Positions 22,328-32,266 of a stretch of DNA of 64,000 bases are shown here, in pieces. The stretch lies in contig QANZ01003464.1 in the NCBI GenBank assembly GCA_003254925.1, forward strand, positions 159,144 to 223,143, given 5' to 3'. Both the position numbers and the translations under genes were made by a program. Each line of letters begins with the position of its first letter. The stretch's first letter is position 1. This DNA comes from Chamaecrista fasciculata. Taxonomy: Eukaryota > Streptophyta > Magnoliopsida > Fabales > Fabaceae. The notes under the pieces were generated by a model. It saw only the letters and a list, made by a program, of their open reading frames with translations. It made no database searches and was not told where the DNA came from.

Positions 22328-24387
22328 TTACAAGTGAACGAGAGCACCAATGTCCATTGGGTAAGTATAGTTAGGAATGAGAGATTTATATGCCAAAGTT
22401 GCCAACATCCTGTTGGCAGCCTCACTTGGATGAAATGAATCCCAAAACACATGCATTTTCCTATCTTTGCATGGTTCTTTGTTAGCAACACAAATCCCAT
22501 TCACCCTTGTTTCACAGCAACCTTTCCCCATGCTCCTTATTATTCCTGAAATTAAAAATAATCACAATTATTAACTTAACTTCTTAATTAACTAATTCAA
22601 CAACCTATTATTTCAAAACATATAACTAATTAATACATAGTTAATTTACCGGATACGATAGGATTATCAGAAGAGATCATAGCGCTATTCACATAGATAA
22701 ATTTAGAGTCAGAAAACTCTTGATTGAACTGATGCACCAATTTTCTCAGCTTGTTATTAAAAATGAGAACTGCTTTGTTATCCTCCTCAACACATGAAGT
22801 CCCTATTTCCCCATGATTTATCACATCTGCTGGAATGCAACCTAGAAGGTGCAACCCAAACAATGCAAATTTTCTTGATCCCACTTCATGCAAAGCCTGC
22901 ATGCATGCACAATCCAAAACAAGGCAAGTTTAATCTTCTGTAAAACTGAAAAGTATATATATATATATACTAGGGGCTTGGCGTGCCCTAACGGGCACGC
23001 CAATATGCATGTAACGTTTGAATTGATTTAAAGTTGAAGATTATATTAAATTTTTATATTGATAAAAGAGTAAGTTTGGGACCAATTTGAGAAATTATAA
23101 AATATTTAGGACCAATTTGAAATTACCTCATATGGGGAGAGTGAGTGGGGAGAGAGTGGTGGCATTTTTAATTTTTAATTATTTTTTACATTTTTTTAAT
23201 TCATTTATTTTTTTAAAAAAGTGGGGAGAGTGAGTGGGAGAGAGAGTGGTGATTTTTTTTTCTTTTTTAATTTTTTAATTTACTATTTTTGACCAATCAT
23301 AAAGGGTGGAGCCATGTAATATAGTATAGATATTGTGTGTGTGTGTGCATACATAATTGAAAATTGTGCTAATATAAATATGTATACTACATATACCCTT
23401 AAGTGGTGAGAATATTCCTGAATAAGAGCCTCAGCATAGTCTTGAGGGTTATAGATATTGCTTGTTGAGTAGAGATGCGGCAAGAAGTAATTGTTAACGT
23501 AGTCATTGCTGCCTATATTCACATAATATAAGCACTTATTTAGGTGTTCTTCGGTTTTGTCCACACTCTTGAATTTGCTAGCAATTTGAGAAACTATGAC
23601 TCTGTGATTTGCTATTTGAGATTCCAGATTGATTGTAGCACCCTGCATATATATATATACACACACACACACGTGTATGTGATTCACAAAGTAAATGATT
23701 TACTTACATATGAAAACAATTTTTTAAAGGCCAAAATCTCATTTTGGTCCCTGAACTATGGGATAAATTTTGTTTTGGTCCATAAATTATTTTTCATTCC
23801 GTTATGGTCCATAAAAAAATTAATATAAATTTAGTCCGCAAATAAAATGTAATTTGTACCCAATGTCTGCCGGTCTCCTTGCGAATTCCAGATGCACCAG
23901 AAGCATAGTTCACACCTTGAACTATATCCGAACCACTCGTATTTGCAAATGGCGGGATAAACTTCTCAAACCCCAAAAATTGACCTGCTCATCAATATAT
24001 AACAAATTAAATTAATTACATATGAGATCAATGAAGCTAGAGAGAAATTAGAGACAAGTGTGAATGTAATAAACACACATATATATATATATAGATACGT
24101 AATAATATTATTAATTATTAGTATTATATATTATTACTGATGAAATCTGCAGCAGTGCGACCATTGGTGAATCTCCCAGTTGGGCCAGAAGGGAAATCGA
24201 TTCCATAGGGCAAATAATTAGCTTTAGCGGCGGTCGGAATTTCGTTGTTGTTTCCACTGTCAACCAATGAGTCCCCAAATATGAACACGCATGGCACTAT
24301 TTCGCCACTACATACCTTTACAACAACAACAACTATAACAAGAAGAAGAAGCTGAATCTGATGACCATAATTGTTACAATTACCCAT
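22328..24387 (-). CDS. GDSL esterase/lipase (GDSL2), five exons
   Basis: Exons on the minus strand: 24387-24138, 23984-23860, 23642-23397, 22896-22650 and 22545-22328, all GT-AG, giving 361 aa. A long hydrophobic signal segment (LLLLVIVVVVVKVCSG) precedes FGDSLVDSGNNN with catalytic Ser40. The other SGNH blocks are GVNYASG, IGSNDYVNNYF with Asn171, and WDSFHPSE with Asp325 and His328. Every exon is very like the matching exon of GDSL1, so the two come from a recent tandem duplication. Intron 3 holds a 361-bp Helitron absent from GDSL1, so that insertion came after the duplication or was lost from GDSL1. A secreted hydrolase; substrate unknown. Confidence 0.9.
22970..23330 (-). mobile_element. 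Non-autonomous Helitron in GDSL2 intron 3
   Basis: Read on the minus strand, the element starts TCTATACTATATTACATGG and ends with a perfect 9-bp hairpin (GGCGTGCCC, loop GTTA, GGGCACGCC), six bases, then CTAG. It sits between A and T, with no target duplication. 5'-TC, a subterminal 3' hairpin, CTRR and A/T insertion are the defining Helitron marks. It is 361 bp, has no coding capacity, and is nearly identical over its length to the copy at 4557-4920. Confidence 0.85.
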
Positions 24388-25990
24388 CTCTTTGAGAAAT
24401 TTCCTCGTCGATGCTCCACACAATTTAGTGGGGACATTATATAATATATATATATATATATATATAAGAAATTGTAAATCATTGTCCTTTCTTGTTAGTT
24501 AACATCATCATGGCTAAGTATACTACCCTACCAACCCAACAAAGCCTAAGTACACCCATGTGCATATATACGATTGACGTACCTTAATTCCTTAATTCTT
24601 AATTAAGCTTGCGTTAATCAAAATGTTCTCTTCGATTTCTCTACTAATTTGGATCAATTATTACATCTAATTCCATCGCTTTCAAACTTACCGAATTTGC
24701 ACTGTGCTACTTGCGTTGTGTGCCTTCGTCTCACACGTACACGTTTTCTTACCAAATGTTGACGTACACCTAATTCTCCCTAACTCCATGCAAAAGCCCA
24801 ATCTAGTTTAAGAGGCTTAATTTGGGTATGGGCCTTCAATTGTCGAGTACGATGGATTTGAGAGTCCATTTCTAGCTACGACTAGGATCAATGGTTAAAA
24901 CCTCATGAAACAGTCAAATTTTATTTTAATGTTTAGTTTATTTCGAAATAGTTTAAATGATTTTTTTAGTGTTCAAAAAATTCAAAATTTTACCTATGTT
25001 AGAAATAATCACTAAAAAAACATGTAAAACATTATTAACTTGTTACTTTTACACTAAATTTAACCAATTTTTATTTATTCCGAGACTTGTTAAAACAAGT
25101 TCAAAAAAAAAACCAACTGTTAATTAGACGATTAATGATTGGGTTAGACATTTTTGGACCTGTTTTAAGTTTTTAGATTTTGGAGATGAAGGTGTTTTCT
25201 ATTTTTAGAGAGAAATGCTAATTAATTAGGTTAAAGCTATGAAACACTGACATTTTATTTGAAAGTAGTGTCATCGTATGAGACATATATTTATGAGAAA
25301 ATGTCACTATGCACAAGTTTCTTTCATAAATGTCATGATGCTCCTCGGCCCTCGGTCAATCTCTGTCCTAAGTGGACGTGCATCTCTTAATTAGTGGGGG
25401 AAAATCATATTAATTACTTTATTTTTATTTTACGGAATTTGCCTCTTTTTAATTAGTACATGTTAGGATTTAATTAGTCAAAAGGTGCGCAAAGGGAATT
25501 ATTTTAAAAGCACATAATGGGGATATTTAGTAATTGATTGAGGAAGACACGAGAAATTTAGGGTCCATATTGGAAGTCGTCTTCATATCTCCCGACTCCC
25601 ATTACAAAAAGTGAGTTTTGCAGTTTTTCTGACTATCTTGCAGCTGAAAATTTCTTGCATCTTGTGGTGGCTTTAATCAAGTTGAGCACTTCATTAGTAC
25701 CTCACCCTGTACAAATATTGAGGTTTTTTCAAATCTCATAAATGTCAGTCTGTCACCACACCCTTTGATTTGTTTATAGTTTTCTGATTTTGTTCCTTGA
25801 AATATGCTAAAAATAAACGTTGCCCCATGCTTAATGGATGAAGAAGGTTCAAATTTCAGAGTTTGTTACAACTAACTGTAACTTTACTCATCGTCGATCT
25901 AAACCCTGGATGATCATGGATGATCATGTAAATCTCAACTCACGAGTAAGGCATTAATTACTTGTTGCAGTTTCAGTGAGCCCGTGGCAC
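24388..25990. other. GDSL2 upstream region
   Basis: A TATA-rich stretch at 24430-24470 should hold the GDSL2 core promoter. 24490-24625 is conserved with the upstream of GDSL1 ('catggctaagtatac', 'ccaacaaagcc', 'catgtgcatat'). The rest is AT-rich, with no gene seen. Confidence 0.5.
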
Positions 25991-25993
25991 ATG

Positions 25994-26415
25994 GATGATC
26001 ATGTGTGTTTTGCAACTCTTGTTTGTCTGGTCTCCTCTCCCTAACAACCTTGCTCAAAATCTGACATATCAGATCACGATAAAGGTATGGTTTTGTTGGT
26101 TAAAGTATCAGATTTTGTTAGACTTGTACCGTTACTTACTTTTCTTCTATATATATATAGCCATATATACTCTGATCTCAAGCACCGTCACAACTACTAC
26201 TTCAATTCATCTTCAACATTTCCCTTAGCTTCAATTCGTCTCTGTAGGTTTTAATTAGTAGAAAGCAGACCATGGCATCATTTCATAGATGGAAATGGAA
26301 GCACAGACATCACCTCATATCATCATCTTTCATTTACTCAAATCCCAAACAATACACACATCGATATATCTCTCACCCTCGCTTCCCTGGCTATTTTCGA
26401 TTGCAGCATACAGGT
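25994..26415 (+). other. Unit A: promoter, leader and short first exon, function unknown
   Basis: One of three related copies (A here, B at 30835-30300 minus, C at 39596-40225 plus). It has a TATA region (26149-26159), a ~110-bp CT-rich leader, an ATG at 26272 and an open frame of 47 codons that begins MASFHRWKWKHRHH and ends at a good splice donor (ACAG then GTATAT at 26414). I do not recognise the peptide. No second exon was found downstream of A; an OVATE-family gene lies about 170 bp beyond on the other strand. The conserved promoter and leader suggest the unit was once transcribed; the peptide is truncated in B and C, so a non-coding role or decay is as likely. Confidence 0.4.
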
Positions 26416-26588
26416 ATATATATATACTAGAAAATCCTAGGTCGAATATGGTATTCAATCTTCACTTGTGGGATTGAAAGAAGTGGAGGGAAGAAAATAG
26501 ATTTTTTTTTTTATAACTATCGAACATAATAGGACTTGTAGTTATTGAACATTAGTTAAATTATAAGTACTATAGTCTATACTATGAA

Positions 26589-26912
26589 TTATAAGTTTAG
26601 CTCTTCCTTACAATAGAGGCTAAAAAATGCTTCTCCTATAACATGATGAAGCTCTGGTGAATTGAGAGAAATATAACTGTAAATCAGGTCTTCCATTTCA
26701 TCCCAATCACGAACTCCCACTTCCAGAATCATCTCAAGAATTGATTCTCTCAAATCAGTAAAAGGGTTGACAGAGTTCTGAACTATACACAAACTATCTT
26801 GAAAAGCACCACACACATCACTTGGTACTGTAGCAGAGAAGCTGATTCTGTTCTTCCACCTTCGTGAATTTCTCTTGTTTTGCTTCAGAGACAGCTCCTT
26901 TGCACCTTCCAT
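26589..26912 (-). CDS. Small OVATE family protein (OFP-type transcriptional repressor)
   Basis: A single exon of 107 aa. Residues from about 47 on form the OVATE domain: NPFTDLRESILEMILEVG, then DLIYSYISLNSPELHHVIGE and a final FFSLYC. This matches the family pattern DPYxDFRxSMxEMI...LLxxYLxLNSPxxHxxIxxAF. The N-terminal part is short and basic (KQNKRNSRRWKNR), perhaps a nuclear signal. OVATE proteins are plant-specific, bind TALE homeodomain factors and TRM proteins, and repress growth and organ elongation. At 107 aa it is shorter than most members. A TATA motif (CTATAAAAAC on the minus strand near 26980) lies about 65 bp upstream of the ATG. It is not related to its GDSL neighbours. Confidence 0.85.
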   Translation of the reverse strand: MEGAKELSLKQNKRNSRRWKNRISFSATVPSDVCGAFQDSLCIVQNSVNPFTDLRESILEMILEVGVRDWDEMEDLIYSYISLNSPELHHVIGEAFFSLYCKEELNL

Positions 26913-26974
26913 GACTTCTTCCTCTAGAAAGTAGAATGCAAATATCGTTTTGACGTAGAAAATAGCATCTTGAT

Positions 26975-26990
26975 TTGGTTTTTATAGTAT
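26975..26990 (-). promoter_or_regulatory. TATA box of the OVATE-family gene
   Basis: CTATAAAAAC on the minus strand, about 65 bp upstream of the start at 26912. It implies a leader of roughly 35 nt. Confidence 0.45.
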
Positions 26991-27009
26991 AGATGAATTC
27001 ATGCATGGA

Positions 27010-28395
27010 GATTCAAGAGGAGCTGCTATACAGATTCAATGCTGGCAGCGCAAGAATATGAATTCTTGTAGCCACTTGTTTAAGGCTTTAAGCAATGAAT
27101 GTCAATGAAATTCCTGTGACTGTTTTTATTGGCTAGAATTATTAATTAAAGTCACGTCCTAGATTTTTGAAAAATGCGCTCTCCTTTATCGGCAAACAGG
27201 CAACTTAACATGAAAGAAGAAACAGGATTTTCGATCAAAAATGAAACTAACAAAAAAAAACATGAAAAAACGGAGAAGAGAATCTAAGTTAATTACCCCC
27301 AGGCCCCCACCAAACAAAAAATAAACACATTGATTAGGTGTAATTAGTTATTTGGTACCTGATAAAAAATCAGTTTTAATTTAGGTCTTTTTTTTGTGTA
27401 ACTAAGTCATACTTCTAAATCAGTTAAAATAGAATGAAATTGTATATATATATATATATATACACTAGGGGCTTTCAGTGCCCTAACGGGCACAGAAATA
27501 TGTGTCTAACGTTTGATGTGATATTTGTAGTTATTCAGTGAATAAATAGTATATTTCTATTATTCAAGGACTAAATCGTTAGAAGTGTGAAAATTAAAAG
27601 ACCAAATAATAAGTTTTCACTTTCTTATATCCCATCTACTATTTTCTCTCTACCAAAAGTATCCTCACACATATAATATAGTATAGATATAGATATGCTG
27701 TCTGATCTGCAAAATGATTATAGTATACTGGATCACTTATAATATATATATTATAAGTTCTTGAAGGACATCATTTAGCAAAGAAGTACTCAACTGCACA
27801 ACCTTTATTTTCTTTTTCATTGGATAAAAAATCTCAGACACTTATGTATGTTCTGTTCTGTGTAAATTTAAGTATCATCTCAATATAATATCCACTTGAT
27901 ATATTGCTTTCCTTTCAAGAACTAAGATTTACTATTCATCGAGGCTTTTAATTATTAGTTGTGTGCAAATCATACTTGACCTTCAATTCTTACACCGTTT
28001 TTTTAATGTGTTGATAATTGTTTTCTTTTCAAAAACTTAATTAAATGCAATTCCATATTAGGCCACAGGGAACTGGTTGTTTGTCTTGTTCTTTCAAAAT
28101 TATCCGTAAGTATATGTCAAATTTCTTGTAGTGGGTGAGTAAGTAAATTTTATTTCCCCCTGCATTCATATGAATGGATACGCATATTATGGATGGCGAG
28201 TCCGGGGAAAAGTAACTATAAAATACATTAAAGACTAACGAATTTATATATAAGTAATGATGGTCATATTATTATATATATATATAGTATTTATTAGTCA
28301 CACAGATATGGAGTCCCAAGCAAGATATAATATATAACTTGGGTTTTTATTTTATAATATAGTTAAATAGTAACTAAAGTGGATATATATATTGA
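27010..28395. other. OFP upstream and spacer
   Basis: No gene. Contains the Helitron at 27465-27687. 27950-28395 matches 33960-35090 downstream of GDSL4 ('gtgcaaatcatacttgacct', 'ttaaatgcaattc', 'tattaggcca'), so the 3' flank of a GDSL gene was duplicated here with its last exon. Confidence 0.5.
27465..27687 (-). mobile_element. Short Helitron, 223 bp
   Basis: Minus orientation: 5' TCTATACTATATTATATG at 27687, 3' hairpin (GTGCCC / GGGCAC) then CTAG at 27465, flanked by A and T. The interior matches the 1874-2230 family more than the 361-bp family. Confidence 0.75.
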
Positions 28396-28618
28396 TTATG
28401 AGCGAACAAGCTGGCTGATAGTGACAGGATGAGTGTAGGATGGATCAGAACCATTATATGCAGAAAGTGCAAGCACTCGATTAACACGATCTGTGGGATG
28501 AACTCCATCCCAATATATGTACTCAGATCTATTCTGACATGGCGTCTCATTTCTAACACACATCGGAATCCCTGAACTCGGATTTATTGGGCAACAAGTA
28601 GTGATTGTAACCGGAAAC
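28396..28618 (-). pseudogene. GDSL3: solitary last exon of a GDSL esterase/lipase gene
   Basis: A lone exon 5, close to GDSL4 exon 5 (35319-35096). It keeps the acceptor TTTCAG, SGIPMCVRNETPCQNRS, the catalytic block WDGVHPTD and the C terminus YTHPVTISQL. One base is missing just after the acceptor compared with GDSL4 (223 against 224 nt), so even if spliced to a sister's exon 4 the phase would fail. No exons 1-4 are present upstream. It is best read as a fragment of a partial duplication of the GDSL4 3' region. Confidence 0.8.
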
Positions 28619-28719
28619 CTGAAATATATATATAAATATACACATAAATACATATACATATATGTAATTGGGAGTATAATTTAATTGGTTATTAGTTAGT
28701 TTGATGATATAATATAATT

Positions 28720-28955
28720 GAGTTTAATGAAGCCTTAAATTTCCTTCTTTTTTGTACGGATGAAGCTATGAATTATAAGATCGAAATGCAAGGAAAAAAA
28801 ATAAGAGAATAAGGCGTAGGACAGGATCTTTAAATACTCAAAGCACTGAACTTTTCCATGGGCCTACAAGCCCAAGTAGCCTTCAATGTATCTAAGTGCC
28901 CCATCCTACACGTACGTTACAGTAAGAAAAGAGGGCATAGTCAGACCAAAAAAAA
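28720..28955. repeat. Local repeat R1 (also 39285-39520 and 42440-42725)
   Basis: Three copies of a ~240-bp block containing 'ttccttcttttttgtacgga', 'catgggcctacaagccca', 'agccttcaatgta' and 'aagaaaagagggcatagt'. All are in the same orientation within the GDSL array. They mark segmental duplication; the GGGCC/GCCCA pair inside resembles plant site II promoter elements, but no gene is attached. Confidence 0.7.
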
Positions 28956-28959
28956 NTTA

Positions 28960-30065
28960 TTCATCTATGCTCTATCCTGTGTCCAAGTTCTGAATTTTTT
29001 ATTTAAATCTCATTTTTTTTCATTTATATTTTATTTTATTCATCAATATTTCTTTTTTTTTTATTGTTCAGATCTGTTTTTTTTTCATCTAAACCTCCTT
29101 CTTCTCTCTGGGTGCTCGTTCTTTTTTTTTTAAACAATGAACTGGTTATGCTTCAACCCGTCCGGTTCACATCAGTTTTCCCAAGTTTTTACCGGTTCAA
29201 GTGGTTTTTAACCGGTTCTCAACACATCTAGTTTTCAAGTCAGATCGGCCCGACCTAAGTTCCGGTTCATAGTCTAACTGGTTGAACCGTTTAGTCCAAT
29301 TTTATATTATTGGTTTATTTTATTAATTAAAAGTACTTTTGTCATTTTATACATAAACAACTTTGTAATTAAAAATACTATTGCTTCACTCAAAAGATCT
29401 TAAAAAAAAAACGATAAATAAATTTTTTTTTTTACTAGTTTATCCAAACGGGTTAATACTCCGATCTTCGTGAACTCCCAAACCCCACTCACCTAAATTT
29501 TTCACCTAAAAAAAATGGCCGCTTTGAAATAGTAAATTTTAGTTTGGGAAAGGAAAAGAATATATCAAGTCAATATTATTGAATTGATACTTATATCGTC
29601 TTTACACCGAATAGAACATATATAAATGTTTGAGATTTTTTATCCAATAAAAAAGAATACTTCTTTGCAAATGAGAAAACTTATTTTTTGGTCCCTCAAT
29701 TGTTACATAGTCAACGATTTAGTCTCTAAATTGTAGGAAAATATAAATTCGTCCCTTAATTTTACACTTTTGTCTATGTTTTGGTCCCTAAACACCGTCA
29801 ATTAACTTGATGATTTGACGATTAAGTGCCGAATTGAGTTTTAAATGATCTATGATATTTATATTTGATTTTACAAATGAGCTAATATAATTAAATTAAA
29901 AAATAAAATGAAAAAATGATGAATTTAACAAGTTCAGATGAATGTTTGGGTGAATCTGGTTCTCTTTTGGGTCACCGGTCGTGCAGATCTTTCCCCCATC
30001 GGAAGCAGAAAGCGATTTCCCAAACATTTCCAAACACTAACAAACAAAACCCAGTGGAGCCGGCC
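28960..30065. other. Spacer with degraded repeats
   Basis: Poly-T tracts, a block of 'accggttc/gaaccggt' motifs at 29140-29300 typical of decayed plant DNA elements, and a half-MITE at 29680-29790 ('ggtccctcaattgttaca'). No gene. Confidence 0.45.
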
Positions 30066-30375
30066 ATGGATTTTGACGGCCACCATCAGCAAGAGATGGC
30101 TATGGAGGTCTCGCCGCCGTCGTGACAGCTGGCACCAGAAAACCGATTGCAATCGCCAGCTGTATGAGTGCCAAAAGAACCACGTGATTACAATCGGCGC
30201 TCACGTGGTTGACGGTTGCGGGAGAGGAAGGTTCGATCGATGCCAAAGAAGAAGGGAATCTCGAATCTAGCTGCCACCGGTTGCATCTGATGATTCCCTT
30301 CATCCTCAGAATTCTCAGAACCCAAAACCTTCCTTCCTTCTCAGCCTCTCTACAACACCTTGCTTCCATCTCATG
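30066..30375 (+). pseudogene. Degenerate zinc-finger homeodomain (ZHD/MIF) gene piece
   Basis: Plus-strand pieces match the ZHD order in shifting frames. First comes MDFDGHHQQEMAMEV from the ATG at 30066. Then YECQKNHVITIGAHVVDGCG at 30162-30221 is the conserved zinc-finger dimerisation motif, normally Y.ECLKNHAA..G..A.DGCGEF. Then EEGNLESSCHRLH follows, matching the EEGTLE...CxCHRNFH part. Then comes HPQNSQNPKPSFLL. At least three frame changes and a TGA at 30123 break it, and no homeodomain follows. ZHD genes have no introns, so this is a decayed fragment, perhaps carried in by a duplication or element. Part of it also occurs in unit C (40150-40225, minus). Confidence 0.65.
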
Positions 30376-30835
30376 CTATTGCCACAACTCTGTATATATA
30401 TACCAACCAACAATATATGTAATTAATACATCACATAAAAGTAATTAAGCACCATATATATATATAGATATACCTGTAAGCTGCAATTGAAAATAGCCTG
30501 GGAAGCAGGTGTGAGAGATGTGTTTAATGTTTAGAATGTGAGTAAATGAACGATGATGAGGTCAGGTGATGTGTGTGCTTCCATTTCCATCTATGAAATG
30601 ATGCCATCACCATGCCCTGCTTTCTACTAAAACCTACAGAGACGAATTGAAGCCAAGGGAAATGTTGAAGAAGATGAATTGAAGTTGTTGTGATGGTGAT
30701 TTAGATCTGATCAGAGTATGTGGCTATATATAGATAGAAGATAAAGTAAGTAACAGTACAAGTCTAACAAAATCTGATACTTTGCCAGATTTTGAGCAAG
30801 TTAGAACCAGACAAACAAGAGTTGGAAAACACACA
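30300..30835 (-). other. Unit B: inverted copy, first exon broken, second exon antisense to ZHD piece
   Basis: Minus-strand copy of unit A. The ATG is at 30607, but the frame stops after 27 codons (TAA at 30524-30526). A donor (CTTACAG then GTATAT) follows at 30474 and an acceptor (ATACAG) at 30390; the exon after it, from 30389 down, runs antisense through the ZHD-like sequence at 30066-30375. Shared exon/intron edges with unit C support a once-real spliced transcript. Confidence 0.4.
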
Positions 30836-31240
30836 TGATCCCATGTGCCACGGGCCCACTCAAGCTACAAGATCCCATGTGCCACGGGGCTCGTGAGGCA
30901 CGGGATCCACTGCAGTGCATTAGATGCACTGCAATGTAGGGAGAGGAAGAGAGAGCTAGAGAGAGAAACGTAGGCCCCACACATATTTTCTCTTTCTAAC
31001 TCTCTCTAACTCTCTCTTTCTTTCTCTACATTGCAGTGCATTTGCACTAATACACTGCAATGGATCTCGTGCCTCACGAGTCCCGTGGCACATGGGATCT
31101 TGTAATTTGAGTGGGCCCGTGGCACATGGGATCATGTGTGTTTTCCAACTCTTGTTTGTCTGGTCCTAACAACTTGCTCAAAATCTGGCAAAGTATCAGA
31201 TTTTGTTAGACTTGTACTGTTACTTACTTTATCTTCTATC
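30735..31240. repeat. 505-bp inverted repeat including unit B promoter (B')
   Basis: 31105-31240 (+) repeats the upstream part of units A and C ('catgtgtgttttcc', 'ttgctcaaaatctg', 'cttgtactgttacttac'). The same stretch lies inverted at 30735-30860 as the upstream part of unit B. The two copies are head to head around the MITE at 30873-31099. Confidence 0.7.
30873..31099. mobile_element. Foldback MITE core of a larger inverted repeat
   Basis: The arms begin GATCCCATGTGCCACGGG and share about 70-90 bp in inverted orientation, including GCAGTGCATT and its complement, around a 'gagagagagc' centre. The inverted similarity goes on past both ends (to about 30735 and 31240), so element and flanks were copied together. 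Confidence 0.65.
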
Positions 31241-31520
31241 CAATTCCGTGAGGCACATGAATAATGAAGTCACTAGCTAAAGTTACAATTGTAACAAACT
31301 CTGAAATTTCACGGAAAAGGAAGAAATTAAGGAAAAGTCACTGTGTACATAGTGGAGAGATATGAATACCTCTTCCAATCTGGACCCTGAATTCCTCCTC
31401 ATGTCTTAGCTGTCAAGTAATATAAATCATGGGATTTGATGGATGGTTTAAATTTTTAAGACGGTAAATACCAGGGGTGGAACCAGAATTTTTAGTTAGG
31501 GGAGGCCGGTATATTTTTTT

Positions 31521-31888
31521 GGCTAAAATTTTATTTTGGTCTCTCATATTTATCTAAAGTTTCATTTTGATCCTTAACTTTTTTTTGTTCTGTTTTAGTC
31601 TTTAATATTTCTTAAAAGTTTCATAGTTGGTTCATAAGTATTGAATATGATCATATCGCTTTTGTTTTAATCCCGAACGCAATGAAATCAGAGCTACGTG
31701 ATAAATTTGATGAATTTTTTCTTTATCCAATTAGAGTAATCAACAAACGAGAGAGAAATGAAATTCAATAGTTAGGGAACAATTATGAAACTTTTAGAAA
31801 ATATTAAAGACCAAAGTTGAACCAAAAAAATATTAGAGACCAAAATGGAACTTTAGGTAAGCATTAGGGACAAAATTAGAACTTGACC
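31521..31888. mobile_element. Foldback MITE with 9-bp target duplication
   Basis: Inverted arms (GGCTAAAATTTTATTTTGG and complement of the right end GGTCAAGTTCTAATTTTGT). Flanks TATTTTTTT at 31512-31520 and 31889-31897 are identical. 368 bp, Mutator-like by target length. Confidence 0.7.
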
Positions 31889-32128
31889 TATTTTTTTCTC
31901 TATATATTATCAATATTATAAGATAAAAGGTGTAAGTTGGACAAACAAAATTATAAAACATATTGGGGGCCACCACTAAGCTATGAATGTAATGTTACAT
32001 GTAAGATGACTAAAATAGTATGTGTTATAAAAATTTTAGGGGGAGGGGGGAGAGCGTGTGGCTCCCACCAATCCCCCTAGGTCCGCCCAAAAAAAAAAAC
32101 ATGATAGATGATAGATCCATTGGGCTGT

Positions 32129-32266
32129 GGATCCTCTGCTGTACTACAGATGGTGCAGTACGCAAAGGACCAATTGGAGCTTGCCACTCGCCATGTGTAG
32201 CGTACACGTGGGGAGCTCCAATTAGTCCTCTGGGTATTGCACCCTCTGCAGTACAACAGAGGATCC
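32129..32266. mobile_element. 138-bp hairpin MITE
   Basis: Starts GGATCCTCTGCTGTACTACA; the right arm complement is GGATCCTCTGTTGTACTGCA. The arms are about 57 bp with few mismatches and the loop about 24 bp. No target duplication identified. The size and near-perfect stem would make a transcript fold strongly. Confidence 0.7.
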
